A stretch of DNA of 64,000 nt, taken from an uncultured Prevotella sp. (GTDB taxonomy: Bacteria; Bacteroidota; Bacteroidia; Bacteroidales; Bacteroidaceae). The notes beneath the pieces were generated by a model, which saw only the letters and a program-made list of their open reading frames with translations, was not told the DNA's origin and ran no database searches. Positions 1 to 9,414 of this stretch are shown piece by piece. The stretch covers positions 25,297 through 89,296 of the forward strand of contig USEC01000001.1 of NCBI GenBank assembly GCA_900553595.1. Reading direction: 5' to 3'. Positions within the stretch are counted from its first letter, which is position 1; every line of letters begins with the position of its first letter. Both the position numbers and the translations under genes were made by a program.

Positions 1-660
1 CTCTATGTGTCCGCCTCTCCAGAATATCCATTTGAATGCCTTGTCGGCCACTTTTGTCCAGCATGCCTTGTCGGTGAGGTTGTCCTTTTGGCTTCCTTTT
101 ATTATGCCTTCCGTCGTTGCGGCGTAGATGTCGCCTCCTCCGAGTGTCACTGCCGCCACTTTCTGTCCCAGGTTGTAGGTGTCGATGATGGTGGCGTTCT
201 GCACGTTTATCACCACAATGCCGAAGTTTGTGGCGAGGTAGGCGCGGTTTCCGCTGACGCTCAGCTGGTTAATTGTCTTATCTACGGTGAGCATCTTGTT
301 GGCGTAGTCGGGCAGGTTGGTGCAGTTGAGTTTCTCGTCTATTATGTCGATGTTTCCGTTTTTGTAGATCACGACGAGCCGTTTCGCTCCGTCGCACCAT
401 TCCATGTCGGCTATTCCGCAGTCGCTGAGCAGGTTGGTTGTGTCGTAGGTGCTGATGCTGTTGTCGGCGGTGTTGTATGTGTAGAGGTCGCCGGAGGCGA
501 GCACATAGAGCATTCCGGCGTGCTTCACCACCTTTGTCACGGTGTGGTACGACATGTAGGCTTTCCATGTCCCCACGCCTGTCTGTGCCTTCACTGTGGC
601 TGTCGGCAGGGCGGTGAATAGTGCTGCGATGATGAGTGTGATGGTGATGATGCGTTTCAT
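1..660 (-). CDS. porZ: PorZ-like type IX secretion protein, N-terminal part (runs off the window)
   Basis: Translated from ATG at 660 leftwards, giving 220 codons without a stop. Residues 1-26 form a signal peptide ending near VKAQ. The mature protein begins GVGTWKAYMSYHTVTKVV and continues with short strands such as GMLYVLASGDLYTYNTAD and GIADMEWCDGAKRLVVIYKN, the pattern of the PorZ N-terminal beta-propeller. In the family, PorZ belongs to the cell-surface attachment complex of T9SS, which links cargo to A-LPS. It starts 12 bases after the rdgB stop, so it is probably the last gene of a leuS-yitT-rdgB-porZ operon. The second propeller and C-terminal domain lie outside the window. A two-component-regulator propeller is the main alternative. 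Confidence 0.8.
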   Translation of the reverse strand, partial: MKRIITITLIIAALFTALPTATVKAQTGVGTWKAYMSYHTVTKVVKHAGMLYVLASGDLYTYNTADNSISTYDTTNLLSDCGIADMEWCDGAKRLVVIYKNGNIDIIDEKLNCTNLPDYANKMLTVDKTINQLSVSGNRAYLATNFGIVVINVQNATIIDTYNLGQKVAAVTLGGGDIYAATTEGIIKGSQKDNLTDKACWTKVADKAFKWIFWRGGHIE

Positions 661-672
661 GAGCGTTGTTGT

Positions 673-1272
673 TTATTTGTTGTCGTTGGAGTGGAGGTAG
701 CGCACGAGTTTCTCCACGGCACGGGCGCGGTGTGAGATGCCGTTCTTTATGGCTGTTCCGAGTTGTGCGAACGACTCGTCGTAGCCTTCGGGTACGAATA
801 TCGGGTCGTAGCCGAAGCCTTCCGTTCCCTGTTTCCGTGTGGCTATGGTGCCGCGGACGATGCCTTCGAAGAGTGTGAAGTCGGCTTCGTCGTCGTGGCG
901 TGCGAGTGCTATGACGGTGCGGAACTGTGCCTTGCGGTTGTCGTTGCCGTCGAGCCGTTGCAGCAGTTTGCGCATGTTTGCCTCGGAGTCGTGGTCGGTG
1001 CCTTCGGCGTAGCGTGCCGAGTGCACTCCGGGTTCGCCGCCGAGTGCTTCCACTTCAAGTCCGGTGTCGTCGGCGAAGCAGTCGATGGAGTAGTGGTCGG
1101 TGATGTAGCGTGCTTTCTGTATGGCGTTGCCTTCGAGTGTGTTGGCTGTCTCCGGGATGTCGGTGTGGCAGCCTATGTCGGCGAGCGAGAGCACGGTGTA
1201 GCGCGAACCGAGTATGGCGCGTATCTCGTCGAGCTTGTGACTGTTGTTGGTGGCGAATACTATTGAGTTCAT
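673..1272 (-). CDS. rdgB: Non-canonical purine NTP pyrophosphatase (RdgB/HAM1)
   Basis: A 199-residue protein of normal family length. It hydrolyses dITP, ITP and XTP to the monophosphate plus pyrophosphate, keeping deaminated purines out of DNA and RNA. Visible hallmarks are the N-terminal [12 protein letters not shown] (residues 6-17, nucleotide-binding loop), [29 protein letters not shown] and the C-terminal [11 protein letters not shown] with the SHR signature. It lies between the YitT-family gene and porZ on the same strand, 12 bases before porZ, so co-transcription is likely. Assignment is firm. Confidence 0.96.
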   Translation of the reverse strand: MNSIVFATNNSHKLDEIRAILGSRYTVLSLADIGCHTDIPETANTLEGNAIQKARYITDHYSIDCFADDTGLEVEALGGEPGVHSARYAEGTDHDSEANMRKLLQRLDGNDNRKAQFRTVIALARHDDEADFTLFEGIVRGTIATRKQGTEGFGYDPIFVPEGYDESFAQLGTAIKNGISHRARAVEKLVRYLHSNDNK

Positions 1273-1300
1273 TGTTTGTTGTTTTTTTTATTGGGGGAGT

Positions 1301-1398
1301 AGGCCTTCCTAAGCCTTTCTAAGCCTTCCTAAGTATTTTTACTTTTCTAAGACTTTCTAAGCCCTAAGTATTTCCAGGACTTTCTAAGCCTTCCTTTG
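1301..1398. repeat. AAGCCTTTCT-type tandem low-complexity repeat
   Basis: About nine degenerate 10-11 bp units (for example AGGCCTTCCT, AAGCCTTTCT, AAGACTTTCT) fill the rdgB-yitT gap and run into the last ~10 codons of the YitT gene (SKEGLESPGN). The same unit recurs near 9330-9400 and makes hairpins at 30040-30130 and 30837-30943. Function unknown. Confidence 0.7.
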
Positions 1399-2362
1399 AC
1401 GCTTCTTCCTCTTCCGGCTGTATGTTGTGCTTTGCCTTGTCGCTTTCTGACACTTTTACCTTTATCTGGTCGAATCCTTCGCCATAGACGCCTATGACGC
1501 TGCTTTGTGAGACGAAGGCGCGTGGGTCGATGATTTTGATGAGGCGGAATATCTGTACGCTCTCACGTTTCTTGGCGAGCAGGCAGAGCACCTTCATGTC
1601 GCGGCCTGAGTACCATCCGTGTCCGTCGAGTATGGTGAGGGTGTGGTCGGTGTGCTTGGTTATGGCTTCGGCTATCTCGCGGTGTTTGTGCGAGAAGATG
1701 AGGAACTGCACCGATTCGCGTCTTACGTTCATCACATAGTCGAGCATGAAGCACTCTATTGCCATTGTGCACAGACCGAACACCACCTTGTGGCAGCGGT
1801 GCAGCTCGTCGCCAAATGCCGGTATGAAGAGGCATGAGCCGATAATGCAGAGGTCGATCATGATGAGGACGGTGCCGAGCGAGAAGTCGTGGAACTTGTT
1901 CACCACGGCAGCCACGATGTCGGTGCCGCCCGTCGAACCGTTGTTGAGGAACACTATTGCGAGCGATGTGCCGGTGAGGAGACATCCCACGACGAGCGAC
2001 ATGAACTCCTGTCCGGGTCCGAGCACCTGCATGAATTCGCCGTTGGGACCCATCATCACCTTCTGTGCAGCCCACAGCATGACGGAGAGGGCGCAGATGG
2101 CGTAGATGGTCTTCATCATAAACTTCAGTCCGAGCACTTTCAGTGCCACGGCGAGGAGTGCGGCGTTGATGAAGAAGTAACTGTATTCAATGGGCAGTCC
2201 GGTGGCGTAGAAGATGATGGCTGAGATACCTGTCACACCGCCCGTGACTATCTGGTAGGGCAGCAGGAACACTGTCCATCCGAAGGTGTAGAGCATCAGT
2301 CCGAGAGTGATGAAGATGTAGTCCTTCGTTTCGTTCCAAATTAGTTTGTGATCAATGGTCAT
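1364..2362 (-). CDS. YitT-family integral membrane protein with DUF2179 domain
   Basis: A 332-residue protein with five or six hydrophobic segments in the first ~200 residues (for example LGLMLYTFGWTVFLLPYQIV and ISAIIFYATGL). The loop FLNNGSTGGTDIVAAVV is characteristic of YitT/DUF161 proteins. The C-terminal soluble part, around SVQFLIFSHKHREIAEAI and GWYSGRDMKVLCLLAKKRE, is the DUF2179 domain, related to PII-like sensory folds. Substrate and role are unsettled for the family; transport or export has been suggested. It sits downstream of leuS and upstream of rdgB on the same strand. The last residues are encoded by intergenic-type repeat DNA, so the C-terminal tail is probably not conserved. 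Confidence 0.88.
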   Translation of the reverse strand: MTIDHKLIWNETKDYIFITLGLMLYTFGWTVFLLPYQIVTGGVTGISAIIFYATGLPIEYSYFFINAALLAVALKVLGLKFMMKTIYAICALSVMLWAAQKVMMGPNGEFMQVLGPGQEFMSLVVGCLLTGTSLAIVFLNNGSTGGTDIVAAVVNKFHDFSLGTVLIMIDLCIIGSCLFIPAFGDELHRCHKVVFGLCTMAIECFMLDYVMNVRRESVQFLIFSHKHREIAEAITKHTDHTLTILDGHGWYSGRDMKVLCLLAKKRESVQIFRLIKIIDPRAFVSQSSVIGVYGEGFDQIKVKVSESDKAKHNIQPEEEEASKEGLESPGNT

Positions 2363-2407
2363 AGTCGTTTGATTTTAATTGTTTTTTTGAGGGAAGGGGA
2401 GGGAGGA

Positions 2408-2570
2408 GGAATTAGGAGTTACGAGTTAGGAATTACGAATTACGAGTTGGGAGTTTGGAGTTGGGAATTATGAAAAAGCATTTGGCTTAACTTCTTAACT
2501 CCTTAACTCCTGAATTCTCCAAGCTAATGGCTTAACTCCTTAACTTCTTAACTCCTGACTCCTCCTCAAA
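2408..2570. repeat. Heptad repeat GGAATTA/GGAGTTA followed by CTTAACTC repeats
   Basis: From 2408 to about 2470 there are nine back-to-back 7-bp units (GGAATTA, GGAGTTA, CGAGTTA and variants). They are followed by pyrimidine-rich 7-8 bp units (CTTAACTT, CCTTAACT) up to the leuS stop. This is the 'ggagttaag' family that recurs near 11036-11099, 11220-11290, 42905-42975, 43165-43210, 48365-48490 and 48640-48735. Nothing coding is visible. Confidence 0.75.
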
Positions 2571-2571
2571 A

Positions 2572-5430
2572 TCACTTCACCACAATGTTCACTATTCGTT
2601 TCGGCACGACGATTACCTTCACCACCTGCTTGCCGTCGAGATACTTCTTGCTCTGTTCGTCGGCGAGTGTTGTGGCCTGTATTTCGTCGTTGGTGGCGTT
2701 GACGGGGAACTTCTTCTGGAAGCGTGCCTTGCCGTTGAACGAGACGGTGAGCTGCATTTCGTCTTCCACGAGATACTTTTCGTCGTACTTGGGCCATGCC
2801 GCGTCGCACACGGTGGTGTCGTGTCCGAGTGTGTGCCACAGTTCTTCGGCGATGTGCGGCGCGAAGGGTGCGATGAGCACCACGAGCTGTTCGAGCACTG
2901 CCTTTGAGCGGCATTTCTGCTGTTGCAGTTCGCCCACGGCTATCATGAATGCCGATATGGAGGTGTTGTATGAGAATTTCTCTATGTCGTCGCTCACTTT
3001 TTTGATGAGCTTGTGCAGACTCTTCATGCTCTCCGCCGACGCTTCTGCTCCTTCCTGCGGCAGGAATTCGCCCGTGCGGTTCTCATAGAAGAGTGCCCAG
3101 AACTTCTTCAGGAAGCGGTGGCAGCCGTCGATGCCGTTGGTGTCCCAGGGCTTGCTTGCCTCTACGGGGCCGAGGAACATCTCGTAGAGGCGCAGCGTGT
3201 CGGCTCCGTACTTCTCCACTATCATGTCGGGGTTCACCACATTGAACATCGACTTCGACATTTTCTCCACTGCCCATCCGCACACATACTTGCCGTCCTC
3301 GAGCATGAATTCGGCGTTGGCGTATTCCGGTCGCCATGCCTTGAAGGCTTCAATGTCGAGGATGTCGGCAGAGACGATGTTCACATCGACGTGTATCGGA
3401 GTTACGTCGTAGTCCTTCTTCAGTCCTGCGCTCACGAAGACGGGTGCCTTGTCGTGGTCGTCGGAGTTGATGCGATAGACGAAGTTGCTTCGTCCCTGAA
3501 TCATTCCCTGGTTGATGAGCTTGCTGAACGGTTCTTCCTTATGCGACACTCCGAGGTCGAAGAGGAACTTGTTCCAGAAGCGTGAGTAGATGAGGTGACC
3601 CGTGGCGTGTTCGCATCCGCCCACATAGAGATCCACGTTCTGCCAGTATTCCGCTGCTTCTGCTGACACGAGGCAGATGTCGTCGTGCGGGTCCATGTAG
3701 CGGAGGTAGTATGCCGACGAGCCTGCGAAGCCCGGCATGGTGTTGAGTTCGAGTGGGAAGACGGTCTTGCCGTCAATGAGTGCCTTGTCCACAACCTTGC
3801 GTTCAGCCTCGTTCCATGCCCACATCTTGGCGCGTCCGAGTGGCGGTTCGCCCGTCTCTGTGGGTTTGTAGGTCTCTATTTCGGGCAGGCAGAGGGGCAG
3901 GCACTCCTCCGGCACCATCTGCGGCATTCCGTCTTTGTAATATACGGGGAACGGCTCGCCCCAATAACGCTGGCGCGAGAAGATGGCGTCGCGCAGACGG
4001 TAGTTCACCTTTACGCGTCCCATGCCCTTTTCCGTGACAAACTCCTTGGTCTTGGCTATGGCCTCTTTCACGGTGAGTCCGTTGAGCGAGAAGCCGTCGA
4101 GAGTCTCCTTTCCTGCTGCCGGCGAGTTGCATACGATGCCTTCCTTGGCGTCGAAGCTCTCTTCGCTCACATCGGCACCCTCGATGAGTGGTATTATATC
4201 TAGCCCTTTAGCTTTTGCGAAAGCATAGTCGCGCGAGTCGTGTGCCGGCACTGCCATGATGGCTCCCGTGCCGTATCCGGCGAGCACATACTCCGAAATC
4301 CAAATAGGAATCTCTGTCCCTGTGAACGGATTGATGGCGTATGAGCCGGTGAAGACGCCCGTGACGGTGTGGTTTGCCATGCGGTCGAGTTCGGTGCGCT
4401 TCTTCACGTAGGCGAGGTAGTCGTCCACTTCCTGCTTCTGCGCGTCGGTGGTGAGTTGGCCCACGAGTTCGCTTTCAGGTGCGAGCACCATGAATGTCAC
4501 TCCGAAGATGGTGTCGGCGCGTGTGGTGAAGATGGTGAAGTCCATGTCGCTGTCTTTCACCTTGAACTGCATCTCCGTTCCTTCCGAGCGTCCTATCCAG
4601 TTTTTCTGTGTCTCCTTGATGCTGTCGCTCCACTCCACGGTGTCGAGTCCTTCGAGCAGACGCTGCGAGTATGCCGACGTACGGAGGCACCACTGCTGCA
4701 TCTTCTTCTGCACCACGGGGTAGCCGCCGCGTTCGCTCACGCCGTTCACCACCTCGTCGTTGGCGAGCACCGTGCCGAGTCCGGCACACCAGTTCACCAT
4801 GGTCTCGCCGAGGTAGGCGATGCGGTAGTTCATGAGCACCTGCTGCTTCTTCACCTCGTCGTAGGCGTTCCACTCGTCGGCGGTGAACTCCAGGTGTTCG
4901 CTTTCAGCCACGTCGAGTCCCTCGGTGCCTTTCTGTTCGAAGTGCTTCACGAGTTTTTCTACGGGCTGTGCCTTCTGGCATGAGTTGCAGAAGAACGACT
5001 GGAACATCTTCTCGAACGCCCACTGTGTCCAATGGTAATACTTGGGGTCGCAGGTGCGTATCTCGCGGTCCCAGTCGAAGGAGAAGCCTATGTTGTCGAG
5101 CTGCTGGCGATAGCGTGCTATGTTGGCAATGGTTGTCACCTCGGGGTGCTGTCCTGTCTGTATGGCATACTGCTCGGCAGGGAGTCCGTAGGCGTCGTAG
5201 CCCATGGGGTTGAGCACGTTGTAGCCGTTCTGGCGCTTGTAGCGCGCGTAGATGTCGCTGGCTATGTAGCCCAAGGGGTGGCCCACATGGAGTCCCGCAC
5301 CGGACGGGTAGGGGAACATGTTGAGCACATAGAACTTCTTCTTTGCGGCGTCCTCGGTGACGTGGTAGGTCTTGTCCTTCACCCACTGGCTCTGCCACTT
5401 CTTCTCGATTTCTCTGAAATTGTATTCCAT
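2572..5430 (-). CDS. leuS: Leucyl-tRNA synthetase
   Basis: A 952-residue class I aminoacyl-tRNA synthetase that charges tRNA-Leu. The HIGH-type motif HVGH is at residues 48-51 inside [17 protein letters not shown]. The KMSKS loop is at 723-727 ([12 protein letters not shown]). Between them lies a long CP1 editing domain with the family segment TFMVLAPES. The length is slightly above the ~860 usual in Proteobacteria and fits the Bacteroidetes form, which has an insertion around residues 130-170. A Bacteroidetes -7 box (TAACTTTG on the minus strand) is at 5575-5582. As first gene of the minus-strand group it probably leads a leuS-yitT-rdgB-porZ transcript. Confidence 0.98.
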   Translation of the reverse strand: MEYNFREIEKKWQSQWVKDKTYHVTEDAAKKKFYVLNMFPYPSGAGLHVGHPLGYIASDIYARYKRQNGYNVLNPMGYDAYGLPAEQYAIQTGQHPEVTTIANIARYRQQLDNIGFSFDWDREIRTCDPKYYHWTQWAFEKMFQSFFCNSCQKAQPVEKLVKHFEQKGTEGLDVAESEHLEFTADEWNAYDEVKKQQVLMNYRIAYLGETMVNWCAGLGTVLANDEVVNGVSERGGYPVVQKKMQQWCLRTSAYSQRLLEGLDTVEWSDSIKETQKNWIGRSEGTEMQFKVKDSDMDFTIFTTRADTIFGVTFMVLAPESELVGQLTTDAQKQEVDDYLAYVKKRTELDRMANHTVTGVFTGSYAINPFTGTEIPIWISEYVLAGYGTGAIMAVPAHDSRDYAFAKAKGLDIIPLIEGADVSEESFDAKEGIVCNSPAAGKETLDGFSLNGLTVKEAIAKTKEFVTEKGMGRVKVNYRLRDAIFSRQRYWGEPFPVYYKDGMPQMVPEECLPLCLPEIETYKPTETGEPPLGRAKMWAWNEAERKVVDKALIDGKTVFPLELNTMPGFAGSSAYYLRYMDPHDDICLVSAEAAEYWQNVDLYVGGCEHATGHLIYSRFWNKFLFDLGVSHKEEPFSKLINQGMIQGRSNFVYRINSDDHDKAPVFVSAGLKKDYDVTPIHVDVNIVSADILDIEAFKAWRPEYANAEFMLEDGKYVCGWAVEKMSKSMFNVVNPDMIVEKYGADTLRLYEMFLGPVEASKPWDTNGIDGCHRFLKKFWALFYENRTGEFLPQEGAEASAESMKSLHKLIKKVSDDIEKFSYNTSISAFMIAVGELQQQKCRSKAVLEQLVVLIAPFAPHIAEELWHTLGHDTTVCDAAWPKYDEKYLVEDEMQLTVSFNGKARFQKKFPVNATNDEIQATTLADEQSKKYLDGKQVVKVIVVPKRIVNIVVK

Positions 5431-5669
5431 TGTCGTATTTTTATTTTTGTTTTTTTCGTTTCACGATGCACGGAGTGCGTCTGTGGAAACTGAAAATCAA
5501 GATTATAGGAAAATTTTTCGCTTCTCTTTTTCAGAAAAAGCCTTTGCTTGATTTTCAGTATTCGCCATTATATGCAAAGTTACTAAATTTGCGTCATAAG
5601 ATGAAAAAAACTTTGGTCAAAAAGGCAAAAAACCGTGTGTGCGAAAGTCTTTTTCGTTGTTCCGGTTGC

Positions 5670-5757
5670 GAAGGAGGCTTGTTTGGTGACAAAAGAAGGC
5701 TTGCTTGCGGTGTGAATAAGGCTTCTTCGGCGTGCAAACGGGGCTTGTTTGCTGGAT
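5670..5757. repeat. Four-unit 22-bp-period array, copy 1 (most degenerate)
   Basis: Four consecutive 22-bp units start at 5670, 5692, 5714 and 5736. Each has a 16-17 nt core related to AAAGAAGGCTTGCTTG and a 5-6 nt variable remainder. It lies in the 628-bp gap between the leuS start and the ispG stop. See the other five copies at 12794, 21426, 25932, 33724 and 43274. Confidence 0.85.
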
Positions 5758-5816
5758 GGGGCGTGCTGTGTTGTGTTTCAGAGGGTTGCGCGGTTGTCAT
5801 TTCATTATTTTTAGGT

Positions 5817-5848
5817 ATTGCACCATTCGTGCAAAGCGGCTAACTTTG
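5817..5848 (+). promoter_or_regulatory. Bacteroidetes promoter facing gene-free DNA
   Basis: ATTG (one mismatch to TTTG) at 5817-5820, a 20-nt spacer and TAACTTTG at 5841-5848 match the Bacteroidetes sigma consensus. It points rightwards into DNA with no ORF and ends against the ispG terminator, so any product would be a short RNA. Confidence 0.5.
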
Positions 5849-5854
5849 CAAGCG

Positions 5855-6019
5855 TAAACTCTTGAACAGGTTACCGGCTACGGCCTGTAATCTTGATTGT
5901 AGTGAATGGTAAGTATTGGCGTGTTTTGTCAGAATTTTAATTAGCCAAAGCCAGAAAAATTTTATTCATAATGTTATTGTATAAATCAGAAAAGAGCCGG
6001 CTGTGAAGTCGGCTCTTTT
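5855..6019 (+). ncRNA. Candidate small RNA (unassigned)
   Basis: Inferred from the promoter at 5817-5848 and the 10-bp hairpin at 5990-6019, giving a transcript of about 165 nt. It could fold a hairpin around 5867-5890 (ACAGG/CCTGT with inner CCG/CGG) and another closed by TTGGC/GCCAA near 5907-5947. I could not match it to 6S RNA, tmRNA, RNase P or another known family. There is no evidence of expression. Confidence 0.25.
5990..6019 (-). terminator. Rho-independent terminator of ispG (possibly bidirectional)
   Basis: Perfect 10-bp inverted repeat AAAAGAGCCG / CGGCTCTTTT with a 10-nt loop, about 40 bases past the ispG stop. The A/T ends give a short U-run in either direction, so it could also end the candidate plus-strand RNA. 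Confidence 0.75.
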
Positions 6020-6058
6020 GCTGATGGTGTAGGGGTAGGGTGGAAGGGGGAGCTGTTT

Positions 6059-7924
6059 TCAGCCGGCGTGCTGCTTGCGGTCGTTCTCGATGAAGCGCAG
6101 GAGGTGCTCCACGGCTTCCTCTTCGGGAATGGCTTTTTCCACGCATTCCTTCTGTTTGTAGAGCGATATTCTGCCCGGTCCGGCTCCCACATATCCGTAG
6201 TCGGCGTCTGCCATTTCGCCGGGACCGTTCACTATGCAGCCCATGATGCCTATCTTGAGGCCTTTGAGGTGGGCTGTCGCCGCCTTTATGCGTGCTATGG
6301 TGGAGCGCAGGTCGTAGAGCGTGCGTCCGCAGCCGGGGCATGATATGTACTCCGTCTTCGATGTTCTGAGGCGTGCTGCCTGCAATATGGCGAATGCAGT
6401 GTCGGCAATGTCGGCGGTAGCGATGTCGCCGTCGTTCATGAGCCAGAGTCCGTCGGTGAGTCCGTCTATCATGAGTGCGCCCATGTCGGCGGCGGCTTCG
6501 AGTTGGAAGTCGGGCTTTTCGGCTGCATTGTGGCGGTACATCTGCGCGAAGACGACGGGGTTGAAGAGTCCGCCTCTCCACATCTCGTGTGTGAGGGCAC
6601 GCTGCTCTCCGAGCCGGTTCTGGTGGTTGCTCACGGCCACTACCACCACTTCGGGGTGCGCCTTGAGGCATGTCATGTATTCTTCCGAGGGTACTCCCAT
6701 CTGCAGCACGAGGAACTTCATGTCGGCCTTGACGCCTGCTATGAATGGCATGGCGTTGTACGGGAAGATGGGGTAAGTGTCCTTCTCGCCCGTGTAGGCG
6801 TTGAAATCCACGATGTAACGCTGTCCCTCACGGCGGTTTTCGGGCAGGTGTGTGCCGCAGTATATGTAGTCGGGGGTGGTGTCGGCTCCGAATTGTGGCG
6901 TGTCGTCGCCTTTGCCGGCGGCGGGCAGCGATGTTATCACCACCGGCACGTTGCTGCCTCCTATGTTGGCGACGGCTCGTGTGGGGCGGCGTGTGGGGCG
7001 CAGATAGTCGAAATCGTCGGCCTGTGTTGCCGGAATCATGAGGTGTCCGCTGCGGCGTGTCATGTAGTCGGCAAGGTGTCGCGCCACGGGTATCTCGGCT
7101 TCCGGGGCTTCGCTGAGGCTCACTCTTATGGTGTCGCCTATGCCGTCGGCAAGGAGTGCGCCTATGCCTACGGCACTCTTTATGCGTCCGTCCTCTCCTT
7201 CGCCGGCTTCGGTGACGCCGAGGTGGAGCGGATAGTGCATGTCCTCCTTGTCCATCTCGCTGACAAGGAGGCGCACGGAGCGCACCATGACGACGGTGTT
7301 GGAGGCCTTTATGGAGATTACCACGTTGTCGAACTTCTCCTTCTTGCATATTCTGAGAAACTCCATGCAGCTTTCCACGATGCCTTCGGGTGTGTCGCCG
7401 TAGCGCGACATGATGCGGTCGGAGAGCGAACCGTGGTTCACGCCGATGCGTACCGCCGTGTTGTGCTCGCGGCAGATGTTGAGGAAGGGGATGAAACGGG
7501 CTTCGAGTTTGCGCAGTTCTTCGGCGTATTCGGCGTCGGTATATTCTATTTTCTTGAACACACGAGCCGGATCGACATAGTTGCCGGGGTTCACACGCAC
7601 CTTTTCGGCGTAGAGTGCTGCCACATCAGCCACGTTGGCATTGAAGTGAACATCGGCTACAAGCGGTGTGGTGAAGCCTTGACGGCGCAGTTCTTCGTTG
7701 ATGTTCTTGAGGTTTTCAGCCTCGCGCCGCCCTTGGGTGGTGAGCCGCACGAGTTCGCCTCCGGCTTCTATTATGAGTCGTGCCTGCTCCACACACGCTT
7801 CGGTGTCGTTGGTGTTGGTGGTCGTCATCGACTGTATTCGCACGGGGGCGTCGCCTCCTATCTGTATGTCGCCCACCTGTGTGGGGGTGGATGGGCGTCG
7901 GGTGTAATTGAAAATATCGGTCAT
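6059..7924 (-). CDS. ispG: 4-hydroxy-3-methylbut-2-enyl diphosphate synthase, long Bacteroidetes form
   Basis: A 621-residue iron-sulfur enzyme of the MEP isoprenoid pathway; it reductively opens MEcPP to HMBPP. The TIM-barrel part starts with PVRIQSMTTTNTND and includes VADVHFN and RIGVNHGSLSDRI. The C-terminal [4Fe-4S] domain carries Cys529 and Cys532 (CPGCGR) and Cys563 (GCIVNGPGE). Enterobacterial IspG is about 370 residues. The extra ~250 residues between barrel and cluster domain are the known insertion of the plant/Bacteroidetes/Chlorobi form. It lies just downstream of purE and ends at the terminator at 5990-6019. Confidence 0.97.
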   Translation of the reverse strand: MTDIFNYTRRPSTPTQVGDIQIGGDAPVRIQSMTTTNTNDTEACVEQARLIIEAGGELVRLTTQGRREAENLKNINEELRRQGFTTPLVADVHFNANVADVAALYAEKVRVNPGNYVDPARVFKKIEYTDAEYAEELRKLEARFIPFLNICREHNTAVRIGVNHGSLSDRIMSRYGDTPEGIVESCMEFLRICKKEKFDNVVISIKASNTVVMVRSVRLLVSEMDKEDMHYPLHLGVTEAGEGEDGRIKSAVGIGALLADGIGDTIRVSLSEAPEAEIPVARHLADYMTRRSGHLMIPATQADDFDYLRPTRRPTRAVANIGGSNVPVVITSLPAAGKGDDTPQFGADTTPDYIYCGTHLPENRREGQRYIVDFNAYTGEKDTYPIFPYNAMPFIAGVKADMKFLVLQMGVPSEEYMTCLKAHPEVVVVAVSNHQNRLGEQRALTHEMWRGGLFNPVVFAQMYRHNAAEKPDFQLEAAADMGALMIDGLTDGLWLMNDGDIATADIADTAFAILQAARLRTSKTEYISCPGCGRTLYDLRSTIARIKAATAHLKGLKIGIMGCIVNGPGEMADADYGYVGAGPGRISLYKQKECVEKAIPEEEAVEHLLRFIENDRKQHAG

Positions 7925-8085
7925 AGGACTTAAAAGTAAAAAAGTGAACTGGTAAAGAAGTAAAGGGCCGGGGTGGGAAGGGTAAAAGGGCAGAAGGGTA
8001 AAAAAAGCAGAAAGGGCGTGGCTGTGTGACGTGGTTGCGGAGCAGCCACGCCTTTTTACTTTTTTACTTTTTTACTTTTCTACTC

Positions 8086-8592
8086 TTAATTCGTCTTGTA
8101 TTCGTACTTCACCTCTGCCAGGTCGCGGTTGGCCTTCTCTATCTTTTCGCCGAGTGTGGCTTTGTAAGCCGCCACTTTCCGTGCCGTTTCTTCGTCGGCA
8201 AGTGCTATCATTTCGCAGGCAAGGATTGCTGCATTCATCGCGCCGTTCACTCCTACGGTGGCTACGGGTATTCCCGGCGGCATCTGTATGATGGAGAGCA
8301 TGGCGTCGAGTCCGTCGAGCATTCCCTTGATGGGTACTCCGATGACGGGCAGAGTGGTGCTTGCGGCTATCACTCCGGGCAGTGCCGCCGCCATTCCTGC
8401 GGCTGCGATGATGACTTTCACGCCGCGGTCCTTGGCTCCGCGGGCAAACTGTTCCACTGCGTCGGGGGTGCGGTGGGCTGAGAGTGCGTTCACTTCAAAT
8501 GGGATTTGCATGTCGTTAAGAAACTTGCATGCCTTTTCCATGACGGGCAGATCGCTTGTGCTGCCCATGATGATGCTTACTAATGGTGTCAT
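8086..8592 (-). CDS. purE: N5-carboxyaminoimidazole ribonucleotide mutase
   Basis: A 168-residue class I PurE of normal length. It converts N5-CAIR to CAIR in purine synthesis. GSTSD (10-14), SAHRTPD (38-44, holding the catalytic His) and AAAGMAAALPGV with GVPI are all present. It is flanked by the PAP2-type gene upstream and ispG downstream. In many Bacteroidales a gcvH gene sits beside purE and ispG; none is present here. A 161-bp AT-rich gap containing short poly-lysine-like repeats separates it from ispG. Confidence 0.97.
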   Translation of the reverse strand: MTPLVSIIMGSTSDLPVMEKACKFLNDMQIPFEVNALSAHRTPDAVEQFARGAKDRGVKVIIAAAGMAAALPGVIAASTTLPVIGVPIKGMLDGLDAMLSIIQMPPGIPVATVGVNGAMNAAILACEMIALADEETARKVAAYKATLGEKIEKANRDLAEVKYEYKTN

Positions 8593-8662
8593 ATAATGTG
8601 TTTTTTTAAGTGAGCTTTTTGTGTGATTTGGGGTGTATGCGGTGCTGTGGCGGAGTGTGTTC

Positions 8663-9280
8663 TTACAGGAACAGTATCACGGAATAGCTGCTTGCCAGTC
8701 CCACACCGAAGCCGGCGACCACCTGCGTGAGTGTGTGCTGGCGCAGAATCATGCGGCTGCTGCCCACCATTCCTGCGAGTATGAGCACGAAGCTGAGCCA
8801 CGACACGGGGTTGAACATGAAGATGATGGAGAATGCTATGAGTGCGCCTGCCACGCCGCCGATGGCTGCCGTGTGGGTGGATATCTTCCACCACACGTTT
8901 ATCAGTGCGCAGAGTATCTGTATGACGAGTGCCGCCATGAGTATGTTGCTCATAAAGTGGGGAATGTTGAAGCGGTGCATCACATAGTAGCCGGTGAAGT
9001 AGCAGAGTATGGAGATGATGTAGGGCACCATGCGGCGTTCCTTCTTTCCGAGCTCTATGAGTGTCCATCCCTGGTGGTGGCGGTAGAAGTGTATGATGAG
9101 AGTGGGCATGAGTATGGTGAAGAGATACACCATTGCGAGCACGGCTATCTTGTAGGGCCACGGCATCAGACTGAGATAGCTGAACGTGAAGAGGGCTATC
9201 AGTCCTACAAGCGACAGATAGAATGGTGTGAACACCATGCTGAGTATGCGTGCGGCGAGGATAATGTTCTTTTCTTTCAT
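8663..9280 (-). CDS. PAP2-superfamily membrane phosphatase
   Basis: A 205-residue protein with five or six membrane helices. PAP2 motifs are visible: a weak motif 1 (KKERRMVP, 79-86), motif 2 STHTA (134-138) and motif 3 SRMILRQHTLTQVVAG (175-190) with the expected SR and His residues. Family members remove phosphate from undecaprenyl pyrophosphate, lipid A or phosphatidate; which substrate applies cannot be told. Motif 1 lacks the usual RP pair and motif 2 is STH instead of SGH, so a reduced or altered activity is possible. It lies between rpoN and purE on the same strand. Confidence 0.8.
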   Translation of the reverse strand: MKEKNIILAARILSMVFTPFYLSLVGLIALFTFSYLSLMPWPYKIAVLAMVYLFTILMPTLIIHFYRHHQGWTLIELGKKERRMVPYIISILCYFTGYYVMHRFNIPHFMSNILMAALVIQILCALINVWWKISTHTAAIGGVAGALIAFSIIFMFNPVSWLSFVLILAGMVGSSRMILRQHTLTQVVAGFGVGLASSYSVILFL

Positions 9281-9329
9281 ATTCTTTGCAAGATTATTTC
9301 AGGGCAGGGGGAGTGGTGTAAGGGGCTTG

Positions 9330-9410
9330 GAGGAGTGGGCCTTTCTAAGCCTTTCTGGGCCTTTCTGAGCCTTTGGGGCGGGGCTTTTTGGCCTTTTTGG
9401 GGATTCTTTC
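9330..9410. repeat. GCCTTTCTAAG-type repeat between rpoN and the PAP2 gene
   Basis: Five or so ~11-bp units (GCCTTTCTAAG, GCCTTTCTGGG, GCCTTTCTGAG) fill most of the 134-bp gap after the rpoN stop. They belong to the same family as 1301-1398 and the hairpins at 30040 and 30837. Confidence 0.7.
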
Positions 9411-9414
9411 AGGC

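Noticed and set aside
6503..7933. Plus-strand ORF of 476 codons
   Set aside because: Antisense shadow of ispG; composition is that of a reversed GC-biased gene.
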